From the NCBI RefSeq assembly GCF_000730625.1, contig NZ_BBIT01000011.1, forward strand, positions 37,365 through 101,364: a DNA stretch of 64,000 nucleotides, written 5' to 3'. Below, in pieces: positions 31,072 to 40,252 of this stretch. How positions within the stretch are numbered: position 1 is the stretch's first letter; each line of letters starts with the position of its first letter. The notes beneath the pieces are model-generated. The model did not search any database and was not told where the DNA came from. It worked only from the letters and a program-made list of their open reading frames with translations. A program made the position numbers and the translations under genes. This DNA is from Pseudomonas oryzihabitans NBRC 102199. Its GTDB lineage: Bacteria; Pseudomonadota; Gammaproteobacteria; Pseudomonadales; Pseudomonadaceae.

Positions 31072-31110
31072 GAGGGAGGGTAAGGCTCTGTAAGGCTGCG
31101 CTCCGGGAAA

Positions 31111-31166
31111 CTTGAAAACCGCCGACTCGCAAGGGTCCCAGAGTTCGAATCTCTGCGCTTCCGCCA
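31111..31166 (+). repeat. attR: 56-bp partial tRNA-Ser copy
   Basis: Identical to the 3' 56 bases of the tRNA-Ser gene at 21569-21624. It lacks the 5' part and is not a functional tRNA. Confidence 0.95.
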
Positions 31167-31172
31167 TCTGCG

Positions 31173-31197
31173 AAGCCCCGTTCTTACGGGGCTTTTT
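31173..31197 (+). terminator. Displaced native terminator of tRNA-Ser
   Basis: Arms AAGCCCCG (31173-31180) and CGGGGCTT (31187-31194) with a 6-base loop and a T5 run lie six bases past attR. It must have followed the tRNA gene before insertion; now it sits 9.5 kb away. Confidence 0.85.
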
Positions 31198-32130
31198 GCT
31201 GTCTGCAGGGTCGAATTTCAAGAGCGCTCGGGCGAGAAAAAAGAGCAGTTCCGAAGTTCTTTCGGAACAGCGCCGATGCCTGACCTTCTATAGCCCTGGA
31301 CTTGATGAGGGTGAGCATCGCGGCAACCCTGGCCCCCGAACGAGAGCCAGGGCTGAGCTGAGTGCGATCGTGGGGAACTGCCTTTTGAGATGAGCAGGCA
31401 GAACGGCCTGAGTCAGGACGTGCCAAGCATCGTCAAACTATCGGTCATCCGCAAGCTGACGACCCTGGTCACGCGCCATCGTCAGCAGGCCACCATGGCC
31501 ACCACAAAGATGGTTGCCAACCCGATACACATGGCACCCAGGGTGAGCGCCAGTAGGCCCTGATCGCTGGCCAGCGATCGTGGACGAATGAGTGCAGATT
31601 TGAGCGGGACGCTATTTAGCCGGCCGTGGGGCCTCGACTCGAAGAGCGTCACTGTCCTTGTCAATTGATAGCGCAACTGAAATATCCTTTTCAGTTTCGG
31701 TACTGGGCTGCGGCACCCAGCTATTGGCCGCGATTGTGGCTTCAGCGAAGCTCAACAGCAAGACCATTGCTGCTACGCAAGTTCCTATGGCAATCGCATT
31801 GATTACCTTCTGTTCTTTCACAGGCGCATTCATGTTGCTTGCCTAGCCCGGGTCCACGTCGAATGAGGTGGTCTGACAACCGCAGGCGGCAGAAGTGCGG
31901 AGGCATTAGGTTTTCACGATCAACCCTGGCTCCCGTCACCGCGGTAAGGCGTCGCTATTCAGCGCGAAACCGGTATCCTGTCTGACGACTTTGTACTCCG
32001 GTCTTCCTGCTCCCACATGCCACCGCCGCCGATGACTGCAACTCGGCTGAAACCCCTCGTGCGCCCCGGCGTTCGTATCGATGGCGGTGCGATATGCTCC
32101 GCTGCGGATCCAGTTCCAGTATCTGGACAT
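31198..32130. other. Largely gene-free region right of the element
   Basis: About 930 bases of host DNA with only one plausible small gene (31612-31833). Several short frames overlap here on both strands, none recognisable. The short A/T-biased stretches and lack of coding periodicity suggest intergenic or decayed sequence. Confidence 0.4.
31612..31833 (-). CDS. Small single-span membrane protein, unknown
   Basis: A 73-residue frame starting MNAPVKEQKVINAIAIGTC, with one hydrophobic helix (about 11-33) and a polar tail rich in Ser, Glu and Asp. It looks like the small membrane-anchored proteins common in Pseudomonas, but no family is recognised and the ribosome site (AGGCAA) is weak. Treat as a possible gene. 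Confidence 0.4.
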   Translation of the reverse strand: MNAPVKEQKVINAIAIGTCVAAMVLLLSFAEATIAANSWVPQPSTETEKDISVALSIDKDSDALRVEAPRPAK

Positions 32131-32159
32131 GAAAAAGCCCGCGCGAAGCGGGCTTTTTC
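32131..32159. terminator. Terminator after the YajG-like gene
   Basis: Perfect 12-bp arms (32131-32142 and 32148-32159) with A5 and T5 flanks around a GC core and a GCGAA loop. It serves the minus-strand lipoprotein gene and could work on both strands. Confidence 0.85.
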
Positions 32160-32182
32160 CAGACCGAGGAGCAGCGTCCCAG

Positions 32183-32764
32183 TCAGGGCGTGTTGCCCTT
32201 GGCCAGGGCGGCAGCGATGGCCGGTGCGTCGATGGCGTTGGTCAGGACCTGGGTGCCCGAAAGGATGACGTTGTTGGTCGGGCCGCTGCCTTTGATCTCG
32301 TCGCTGGCGAGCAGCTTGCCCTGGTCGTCGAGGACCTGGGTGATGACGTCATAGTCGAAGCGGACGCGCATGTAGGCGTCGGATTTCCACTCCCGCAGTT
32401 TCAGCACCAGCAGCTTCTGGCCCTGGGGCGCGCGGTCGCTGGCCTGGCTGGGCATGGCGGTGATGGCGGCGCGGGCCAGGGCCTTTTGCACGGCGTCCTG
32501 CAGGTCGGCGGAGAGGGGGCTACCGCTGTAGGTGCGGACGCTCCAGGGGTTGTAGTAGAGACCGCGGATGTTGCCGACGTAGGTGGCGTCCTTGTTCTGG
32601 GCGACCACATAGGGGCGCTCATCGAGTACCGCGACGGCGACCGGCTTGTCGGCCTTGACGGTGAGTTGCGGGGCGGTCTGGCGGTAGTCGATCTTCTGGC
32701 CGATGGCGCAACCGGCCAGTTGCAGCGCAGCGAAGGTGATGAACAAGAGATGGGACGGCTTCAT
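32183..32764 (-). CDS. YajG family lipoprotein
   Basis: A 193-residue lipoprotein. The signal peptide ends in the lipobox LAGC (Cys19), and the residue after Cys is Ala, favouring outer-membrane sorting. The mature part contains LTVKADKPVAVAVLDERPYV and VRTYSGSPLSADLQDAV, like E. coli YajG. Function unknown. It is monocistronic with its own terminator. Confidence 0.85.
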   Translation of the reverse strand: MKPSHLLFITFAALQLAGCAIGQKIDYRQTAPQLTVKADKPVAVAVLDERPYVVAQNKDATYVGNIRGLYYNPWSVRTYSGSPLSADLQDAVQKALARAAITAMPSQASDRAPQGQKLLVLKLREWKSDAYMRVRFDYDVITQVLDDQGKLLASDEIKGSGPTNNVILSGTQVLTNAIDAPAIAAALAKGNTP

Positions 32765-33031
32765 GCGAAACTCCTTTTTCGAGAGGCGCGCAGTCTAAGC
32801 CATCAGCTCCGTCATGCCAAAATAATGTGATGCAGGTCACTAGATATCTGGATGGCCACGAGTCGATTGCCGGGCTCCGCAGCCGGGTGGATGCGCCTGG
32901 CACGCTTATCAGTGGGGTAGGCAGGCCAGGGGATTACCTGCCTTTCAGTGGCGGGGACTCACGCAGCCTCAAGGGAAGGCACAGCGCTCAATGATAAGAC
33001 AGTCCCCGGGCTCTGCCCCGACCCGGGCGGG

Positions 33032-33295
33032 CTACAGCGTCTTCTTGTATTCCTTGTCCACCTTCTTGTCTTCGCGGTGGCGTTCCTTGTCCAGATGGGT
33101 ATCGGTGCGGTCGGCTTCGTCGGCGGCATGGGCCGCGCCCTTGTCGACTTCCTTGCGGTCGTGGCGGGCGTCCTTGCTCACATCCCGGCCGTCCTGGCGG
33201 ATGCTCTTTTCCACCGGGCTTTCGGCCAGCGCGACACCTGTGGCGAGGACACTCAGCAAAACGGTCATGGCTGCTGCGGTAAGGCGGGATTTCAT
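33032..33295 (-). CDS. Small charged periplasmic protein
   Basis: From ATG 33295 (AGGAG upstream) the product is 87 residues: a signal peptide ending near VALAES, followed by an extremely charged segment of Asp, Lys, Arg, His and Glu (KDARHDRKEVDKGAAHAADE). No family recognised. The His/Asp/Glu-rich content and the position next to the zinc-starvation genes suggest metal binding, which is speculation. The frame continues upstream to 33412 without a matching start. Confidence 0.6.
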   Translation of the reverse strand: MKSRLTAAAMTVLLSVLATGVALAESPVEKSIRQDGRDVSKDARHDRKEVDKGAAHAADEADRTDTHLDKERHREDKKVDKEYKKTL

Positions 33296-33408
33296 CGAGA
33301 AGCGCTCCTGAATCGAGAGAGAGGGAGTGGCCGTCCAGAGCGACCGCTTCGTTTGCAGTAAAGCGGTAAAGCGGCCGTTTTGAAAGGAAAGCTGCAGAGA
33401 CGCCCTGT

Positions 33409-34314
33409 TCAAGCGGGCGAGCTGGAGGCCCAGGCGGACGCATCGTGCGGATGCAGACTCTCCAAATGGCGCACCTGGAGGCTCACGTCCCGGTAGCTGT
33501 CACGCAGGGCGACCAGCAGGCGGCGGGCGGCGTCCTCGACGAACATCAGGTTGCTGCCATTTAGCGCGGCGAAGGCCTGTTCGTCGGCGCGCTTGACGGC
33601 GGTCTGCACCGGCGTGCCCAGGGCCTGTTCGCACTGGTCGATCAGGGGCAGCAAGCCGAAGTCGACTGCCCCGGCCGGCAGGCTGATCCGTACCCGGGCC
33701 AGGCTGCGCTGGCTGTGCGGGGTGGCCAGGGAGGCGTGACGGCTCAGCCAGTGGGCGACGGTGGCGGGATCGAGCTGCGTGGTGGTCCCGTGTTCGGCCA
33801 GAAAGGCCCGTTCGATCAGTTGCCGGGACAGGGCGGCGGAGCAGGGACAGGTGGAGGCGTAAAGGATCTCGACGCGCGCGCTGAGCTTGAAAGCGCCGGC
33901 TACCCAGCTGGCTTCCAGGCGTACGGGATAGCGTTTCCAGCCACTCAGCTCGGCGGTCACCAGGGCGGGGCGGCGGATCAGCAGGGCGAAGTCCAGCCGC
34001 AGGCGGGCGGCGCGGGAATCGCAGCTGCGGTGGCTGGCGACCATGCCGCTCAGCAGCAGACGCAGACGCTCTGGCGTCAGGAGAGCTTCGCCGCCCAGGC
34101 GATCCAGCAGTTGATAGAGGCGGGACATATGGATGCCCTTGGCGGTGGCCGCGGGCAGGTCGACCTGGACGTCGGCCCTGGCGGGCAACAGGCCGCCGAG
34201 ATCGGCGTGGCCGAGGCGGATCGGCAGGTCGATACCCTGCATGCCGACCCAGTCGAGGGCGGCGGGCAGGGTGGCGGTCTCGCTGAGGGAGACATCGGGG
34301 AGGATGGCGTTCAT
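33409..34314 (-). CDS. folE2: GTP cyclohydrolase FolE2 (type IB)
   Basis: FolE2 makes dihydroneopterin triphosphate for folate when zinc is too scarce for the zinc enzyme FolE. The 301-residue protein (from ATG 34314; the longer frame is an artefact) has the type IB catalytic cysteine in ASTCPCSAAL (Cys156), preceded by the conserved Glu149, and GIHMSRLYQLLD and SHRSCDSRAARLR blocks. It lies 14 bases downstream of the COG0523 GTPase gene, behind the Zur-like box, as is usual in zinc-starvation regulons. Confidence 0.93.
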   Translation of the reverse strand: MNAILPDVSLSETATLPAALDWVGMQGIDLPIRLGHADLGGLLPARADVQVDLPAATAKGIHMSRLYQLLDRLGGEALLTPERLRLLLSGMVASHRSCDSRAARLRLDFALLIRRPALVTAELSGWKRYPVRLEASWVAGAFKLSARVEILYASTCPCSAALSRQLIERAFLAEHGTTTQLDPATVAHWLSRHASLATPHSQRSLARVRISLPAGAVDFGLLPLIDQCEQALGTPVQTAVKRADEQAFAALNGSNLMFVEDAARRLLVALRDSYRDVSLQVRHLESLHPHDASAWASSSPA

Positions 34315-34328
34315 GGGCAGGGCTCGCT

Positions 34329-35567
<1,239 letters not shown>

Positions 35568-35629
35568 GGCTAGGGTAGGTCGTAGAGCGGGCGCGTCCCT
35601 GTAGAGGATGCTCCAGAACTTTATAACAC

Positions 35630-35642
35630 GTTATAACATAAC
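35630..35642 (-). promoter_or_regulatory. Zur-like operator upstream of zigA-folE2
   Basis: GTTATAACATAAC is a perfect 5-3-5 inverted repeat of GTTAT/ATAAC, matching the core of gammaproteobacterial Zur sites. Adjacent TTATAACA on one side and ATTT on the other extend the match. It lies about 63 bases upstream of the zigA start, in promoter range. Confidence 0.8.
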
Positions 35643-35762
35643 ATTTAGTGCAGGTTAAGAACGGACCTGTTCCCTGCACGGCGTCTTCTTCAGCTAACCG
35701 GGTGGGTGACTCGAGCCGCCCGCCATTGATCCAGGCGGACTGCCCTCGGTCACAGGCGCCAA

Positions 35763-36497
35763 CTAGACGTGCTGACCGCCGTTGATATGGATCTCGGCAC
35801 CGTTGATGTAGCAGGAGCGTTCGCTGCAGAGGAAGTAGATGGTCTCGGCCACTTCGTCGGGGGTACCCAGGCGCTTGAGCGGGACCTCGGCTTCCACCAG
35901 GCCATCGGTACCGGGCGAGAGGATGGAAGTGGCGATCTCGCCCGGTGCTATGGCGTTGGCGCGGATGCCACGGGGACCGAATTCATGGGCCAGTTCCCGG
36001 GTCAGCGCGGCCAGGCCTGCCTTGGAGGCGGCATAGGCCACTCCGGCGAAGGGATGCACCCGCGAACCGGCGATGGAGGTGACGTTTACGATGCTGCCTC
36101 GAGCGGCTTCAAGCTCCGGCAGCAGGGCGCGGGCCAGCAGGGCGGTGGAAACCAGATTGACGTTGAGGACGTGGGTCCAGGTCTCGGCATCCGACGCGGC
36201 TACCCCGAGGCGACCGCCATCCGGCCCCTTGGGCGAGATGCCGGCATTGTTGACCAGGGCATCCAGCTTGCCGCTGGGCAGGCGCTCGCGGACCGTGGCG
36301 ACCAGGCGATCGATCTGGGTGAGGTCGGCGAGATCGGCCTGGATGTGCGCGTCGCGGGCTTCCGGCCAGGCGCATTCTTCGGAGAACGGCTGGCGGGAGA
36401 CGGTGAGCAGACGCCAGCCCAGGCTGCGGAACAGCTTGACGGTGGCGTGACCGATCCCGCGACTGGCACCGGTGAGCAGCATGGTGCGCTGGGTCAT
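35763..36497 (-). CDS. SDR family oxidoreductase
   Basis: A 244-residue short-chain dehydrogenase/reductase. The cofactor motif TGASRGIG (9-16), the structural NNAG near 83, catalytic Ser in VTSIAGSR and YAASK near 155 are all intact. The end INGAEIHINGGQHV is typical for classical SDRs. The substrate cannot be told; it lies between the zinc genes and catA, about 160 bases downstream of catA on the same strand, and may or may not belong to the cat unit. Confidence 0.88.
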   Translation of the reverse strand: MTQRTMLLTGASRGIGHATVKLFRSLGWRLLTVSRQPFSEECAWPEARDAHIQADLADLTQIDRLVATVRERLPSGKLDALVNNAGISPKGPDGGRLGVAASDAETWTHVLNVNLVSTALLARALLPELEAARGSIVNVTSIAGSRVHPFAGVAYAASKAGLAALTRELAHEFGPRGIRANAIAPGEIATSILSPGTDGLVEAEVPLKRLGTPDEVAETIYFLCSERSCYINGAEIHINGGQHV

Positions 36498-36655
36498 GGG
36501 CGACCCCGGCAGGCAGAGGGGCGGACGAGGGGCGACAGGACGGGCATGGTGGGTGACTCCGGCGTCTGGCAGGCCGGTTCACTATGCCCAAGCAGGACAG
36601 GTGGGGCAATCGATGGACCTGTCCTCACCGGCGGACCGATGAGGACAGGGTGCCT

Positions 36656-37591
36656 TCAGGCTTCTTCGAGGGCGCGCGGGCGGGCACTGCGCTGCTCGGC
36701 GGTGGGTTCTTCGGCGGGCTGCAATTCGAAGTCGAAGTCGATTTCGGCGAACTGGCTGCCGTCGAGGCCACGGGCACGGGCGGCGTCGGCATCCTCGTGG
36801 AAGCGGATGTCGGCGATGAGTTCGTCGCGGGTGGCGTAGGCGAAGTCATCGTGCAGGTACTTGTCGCCGGCCAGGTTGATCTGGGTGGTCAGGTGGCGAT
36901 GGCCGGGAGCGGAGATGAAAAAGTGGATGTGGGCCGGGCGCTGGCCATGGCGGCCGAGGCCGTCGAGCAGGCGCTGGGTGGGGCCGTCCGGCGGGCAACC
37001 GTAGCCGGAGGGCACGATGCTGCGGAAGGCGTAGCGGCCCTCGGCGTCGGTGCGGATGCGTCGGCGCAGGTTGAATTCGGACTGCGCCGGATCGAAGTAG
37101 GAATAGGTGCCGCCGGTGTTGGCGTGCCAGACGTCCACCAGGGCGCCGGCCAGCGGGCGACCCTCGGTGTCGCGCACCTGGCCGGTCATGAACAGCGGCA
37201 CGCCGGCGTCCTGGCCATCATCGAGCCGGGCTTCGCCTTCGCACAGAGGGGCACCGGCCACATAGAGCGGGCCTTCGATGGTGCGCGGGGTGCCACCGGT
37301 GCGGCCGGCCTGTTCGTCCTGGGCATCCAGCAGCAGATCCAGATAGTGCTCCAGGCCGAGGCCGGCGACCAGCAGTCCGGCTTCCTGGCGCGCGCCCAGG
37401 TCGTTGAAGTAGCTCACCGCCTGCCAGAATTCCTCGGGCGTCACCTCCAGGTCCTCGATCATGCGGATGCTGTCGGTGAGGATACGGTGCACGATGGTCT
37501 TGAGGCGCGGATTGCCGGCGTCCTGCTCGAAGCCGCTGGCGACTTCAAAGAACTTCTGCACATCGGCGGTCTGGGAAAGGGCTAGGGTCAT
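36656..37591 (-). CDS. catA: Catechol 1,2-dioxygenase CatA
   Basis: Intradiol dioxygenase turning catechol into cis,cis-muconate. From ATG 37591 the protein has 311 residues. The N-terminal helical dimer domain contains EQDAGNPRLKTIVHRIL; the non-haem Fe(III) ligands are visible as Tyr163 (GTYSYFD), Tyr197 (PSGYG), His221 and His223 (RPAHIHFF). The frame upstream to 37627 overlaps the catC stop and is unlikely. Order catB-catC-catA on one strand with divergent catR is the classic ortho-cleavage operon. Confidence 0.96.
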   Translation of the reverse strand: MTLALSQTADVQKFFEVASGFEQDAGNPRLKTIVHRILTDSIRMIEDLEVTPEEFWQAVSYFNDLGARQEAGLLVAGLGLEHYLDLLLDAQDEQAGRTGGTPRTIEGPLYVAGAPLCEGEARLDDGQDAGVPLFMTGQVRDTEGRPLAGALVDVWHANTGGTYSYFDPAQSEFNLRRRIRTDAEGRYAFRSIVPSGYGCPPDGPTQRLLDGLGRHGQRPAHIHFFISAPGHRHLTTQINLAGDKYLHDDFAYATRDELIADIRFHEDADAARARGLDGSQFAEIDFDFELQPAEEPTAEQRSARPRALEEA

Positions 37592-37627
37592 GGAGCGATC
37601 CTCGGTGTTGTTGTTATGGGCGGCCAA

Positions 37628-37918
37628 TCAACGGTCGTCGGCGTGGATGGAGGAGGGGTGTCGGCACAGGGCGGTGACCTCGATCTCCATATAGGGGTAG
37701 AGCGGCAGTTGCAGCAGGGTATCGTGCAGCGCCTGGGTATCGGCCACGTCGAAGATGCTGACGTTGGCGTAGAGCCCGGCGATCCGCCAGAGGTGGCGCC
37801 AGGTGCCCTGGCGCTGGAGCTCCTGGGCCAGTTCCTTTTCCGCCTGCTTGAGTCGCGTGGCGTCGGCGGCAGGCAGGTCGTGGGGCAGTTTGACGGTCAT
37901 GCGGACCATGAACAGCAT
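37628..37918 (-). CDS. catC: Muconolactone delta-isomerase CatC
   Basis: CatC isomerises muconolactone to 3-oxoadipate enol-lactone. The 96-residue length is that of the family, and the sequence begins MLFMVRMTVKLPHDLP with the family pattern RIAGLYANVSIFDV and LPLYPYMEIEVTAL. It lies 23 bases after catB and 36 bases before catA. Confidence 0.96.
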   Translation of the reverse strand: MLFMVRMTVKLPHDLPAADATRLKQAEKELAQELQRQGTWRHLWRIAGLYANVSIFDVADTQALHDTLLQLPLYPYMEIEVTALCRHPSSIHADDR

Positions 37919-37941
37919 GGTGAATCCTCCACGGGGCGTGA

Positions 37942-39084
37942 TCAGGCAGTGGCGACGGCGAGGCTGCTGCGATCGCGACGGAAATGGGCGAGGCGGTCTT
38001 CGTCGAGGCTGACGCCGAGGCCGGGACCCTGGGGTAGCAGCAGCTGGAAGTCGCGATAGGTCGGCGGCTCGACGAGGATGTCCTCGGTGAGCAGCAGTGG
38101 ACCGAACAGTTCGCTGTGCCAGTCCAGCCGCTCCAGGGTAGCGAAGGCATGGGCCGAGGCCAGGGTGCCGATGCTGCCTTCGAGCATGGTGCCGCCATAG
38201 AGGCCGATTCCGGCCGCCTGCGCCAGGTGGGCGACCTTGAGCACCGCCCGAGGACCGCCGGTCTTGGCGATCTTGAGGGCGAACACCGGGGCGGCGCCGG
38301 CACGGGCCAGGGCGAAGGCGTCGGGGAGGCTCTCGATGGCTTCGTCGGCCATCACCGGCGCCGGACTCCGGGCGCTGACCCGGGCCAGGGCCTGGACGTC
38401 ATGGCGCGGCACCGGCTGTTCGATCAACTCCACCCCTGCGTCGGCCAGGGCCTGGCAGGCGCGCAAGGCCACACCTTCGCTCCAGGCCTGGTTGACGTCG
38501 ACCCGCACGCTGGCGCGATCGCCCAGGGCGCGCTTGATGGCTGTCACGTGGGCGATGTCCCGGGCCGGTTCGGCCGCGCCGATCTTGAGTTTGAAATGGC
38601 GATGGCGGCGCAGGTCGAGCATGCGTTCGGCCTCGGCGACGTCCTTGCCGGTGTCGCCGCTAGCCAGGGTCCAGGCCACCTCCAGCCCCTGTTGCACCCG
38701 GCCGCCGAGCAGTTCGGCGATGCCCAGGCCGCGACGCTGGCCCTGGGCGTCGAGCAGAGCGGTCTCCAGGGCCGACTTGGCGAAGGTATTGGCGCGCACG
38801 CTGCGCTCGACCCGCTGCATCACGGCATTGAGGTTGTCGGCGTCCTGGCCGATCACCAGGGGCGCCAGATAGGTATCGAGGTTGGTCTTGATGCTTTCCG
38901 GGCTCTCCCCGGCGTAGGCCAAGCCGCCGATGGTGGTGGCTTCGCCGAGGCCCTGGCTGCCGTCGCTGCAGGTCAGGCGCAACAGCACCAGGGTCTGCCG
39001 CTGCAGGGTATGCATGGCCAGCTTGTGCGGGCGGATGGTGGGCAGGTCGACGAGGCAGGTGTCCAGGCGTTCGATGCTGATCAT
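37942..39084 (-). CDS. catB: Muconate cycloisomerase CatB
   Basis: Enolase-superfamily enzyme converting cis,cis-muconate to muconolactone with Mn2+. The 380-residue sequence has the catalytic KLK pair (Lys165, Lys167), the metal ligands VDVNQAW, ELIEQPV and MADEAIE, and the loop TIGGLAYAGESPESIK of true CatB. First gene of catBCA, divergent from catR. Confidence 0.96.
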   Translation of the reverse strand: MISIERLDTCLVDLPTIRPHKLAMHTLQRQTLVLLRLTCSDGSQGLGEATTIGGLAYAGESPESIKTNLDTYLAPLVIGQDADNLNAVMQRVERSVRANTFAKSALETALLDAQGQRRGLGIAELLGGRVQQGLEVAWTLASGDTGKDVAEAERMLDLRRHRHFKLKIGAAEPARDIAHVTAIKRALGDRASVRVDVNQAWSEGVALRACQALADAGVELIEQPVPRHDVQALARVSARSPAPVMADEAIESLPDAFALARAGAAPVFALKIAKTGGPRAVLKVAHLAQAAGIGLYGGTMLEGSIGTLASAHAFATLERLDWHSELFGPLLLTEDILVEPPTYRDFQLLLPQGPGLGVSLDEDRLAHFRRDRSSLAVATA

Positions 39085-39189
39085 GGGCCAAATCCATCAG
39101 GGGCGGTCGTTGCCGCGCGTTCTTGTAGGGACGGCTTTCAGCTTGCGAGTTGCCTCCCCGGCAGTCCAATATCCGTTGCGTGTTCTACG

Positions 39190-39204
39190 ATACCCTGGAG
39201 GTAT
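39190..39204. promoter_or_regulatory. Candidate CatR binding site in the catR-catB gap
   Basis: ATACC and GGTAT form an inverted repeat around CTGGA, containing a T-N11-A core (39191-39203) expected for LysR-type regulators. It overlaps the catR ribosome site and first ATG, so CatR binding here would repress catR and, with a further site, activate catBCA. Confidence 0.6.
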
Positions 39205-39205
39205 G

Positions 39206-40087
39206 ATGGAGCTGCGGCATCTGAGGTACTTCCTGGTCCTGGCGGAGACCCTCAACTTCACCCGCGCGGCCGAACGCCTGCACATGGCCCAGCCGCCGCT
39301 CAGCCGGCAGATCCAGCAACTGGAAGAAGAGCTGGGGGTGAGCCTGCTGGAGCGCGGCCGGCCCTTGCGCCTCACCGAGGCCGGGCGCTATTTCCAGGAA
39401 CACGGCAGTCGGCTGCTGGCGCAGCTGGACGAGGTGCGCGACGGCACCCGGCGGGTGGCCGAGGGGCGCAAGCGCTGGCTGGGCATCGGCTTCGCGCCGT
39501 CCACCCTCTATGGCGCCCTGCCGGAACTGATCCGCCGACTGCGCACCGATGCCGGGCTGGAGCTGGGGCTGTCCGAGCTGATCACCCTGCAGCAGGTGGA
39601 GGCGCTCAAGAGCGGACGCATCGACATCGGTTTCGGTCGCATCCGCATCGAGGATGCCGCGGTGGTACAGGAGGTGTTGCACGAGGACCCGCTGGTGGCG
39701 GTGCTGCCGGCCGGGCATCCGTTGCTGGGCGCGCCGGTGAGTCTGGCACGCCTGGCGCAAGAGCCCTTCGTGCTCTATCCCTCCGCGCCACGACCCAGTT
39801 ATGCCGACCACGTGCTGGCGCTGTTCGCTCGCGAAGGAGTGAACATCCGCGTGGCGCAGTGGGCCAACGAATTGCAGACGGCCATCGGCCTGGTGGCGGC
39901 CGGACTGGGGATCACCCTGGTGCCGGCCTCGGTGCGCCGGCTGCACCGCGACGACATCGACTACGTCTCCCTGAGCGATACTCAGGCGGTCTCGCCCATC
40001 GTCATCAGCTACCGGGCCGGCGATCGCTCGCCGCTGCTGGCGCATTGTCTGGCGCTGGTGCAGGAGACCGCTGCGCAACAGGCCTGA
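39206..40087 (+). CDS. catR: LysR-type regulator CatR
   Basis: CatR activates catBCA in response to cis,cis-muconate. The N-terminal winged helix begins MELRHLRYFLVLAETLNFTRAAERLH, followed by PPLSRQIQQLEEELG, and the periplasmic-binding-like effector domain has LGIGFAPSTLYGALPELIRRL and AAGLGITLVPASV. Two ATG codons lie together (39203, 39206); the second gives better spacing from GGAGG and the family start. 293 residues. Divergent from catB; the indole operon follows 165 bases downstream on the same strand. Confidence 0.93.
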   Translation: MELRHLRYFLVLAETLNFTRAAERLHMAQPPLSRQIQQLEEELGVSLLERGRPLRLTEAGRYFQEHGSRLLAQLDEVRDGTRRVAEGRKRWLGIGFAPSTLYGALPELIRRLRTDAGLELGLSELITLQQVEALKSGRIDIGFGRIRIEDAAVVQEVLHEDPLVAVLPAGHPLLGAPVSLARLAQEPFVLYPSAPRPSYADHVLALFAREGVNIRVAQWANELQTAIGLVAAGLGITLVPASVRRLHRDDIDYVSLSDTQAVSPIVISYRAGDRSPLLAHCLALVQETAAQQA

Positions 40088-40252
40088 AGCCCCGACCAGC
40101 CGTGGCCTGGGCGGGATTTGCCCGACGCCCGGGTGGCGGCCGCCGCGTAATTAGCTGCGCCAAGGGGATGGTCGCGGCAGTCTGCGGACAGCCCCGCAGC
40201 GCGCACCGCGCCGAAGATGATTCCAGACCTGAGCAACCTGGAGTCTCTTGCG

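Larger units (their letters stand above)
21569..31166. mobile_element. Satellite-like integrative element in tRNA-Ser(UGA), 9.6 kb
   Basis: The element lies between two perfect 56-bp direct repeats formed by the 3' part of the tRNA-Ser gene. Next to the right repeat is a tyrosine integrase; further in are an AlpA-type regulator, a primase-helicase replicase and a candidate origin, then unknown genes and a DarT1/NADAR cargo. No capsid, tail, portal or lysis gene is recognised, and no conjugation gene. This is the layout of P4-like phage satellites or small integrative replicating islands. Codon and base composition is visibly more AT-rich than in the flanks, most strongly at 21.7-23.7 kb. Its native tRNA terminator has been displaced to 31173. 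Confidence 0.9.

Noticed and set aside
21625..31110. A CRISPR array in the element
   Set aside because: No regularly spaced 24-37-base repeats with unique spacers were seen; the repeats near 26.7-26.9 kb are short and irregular.
31482..31676. A 64-residue minus-strand frame with a hydrophobic C terminus
   Set aside because: It overlaps the more convincing small membrane-protein frame at 31612-31833, has no good ribosome site, and no recognisable family.
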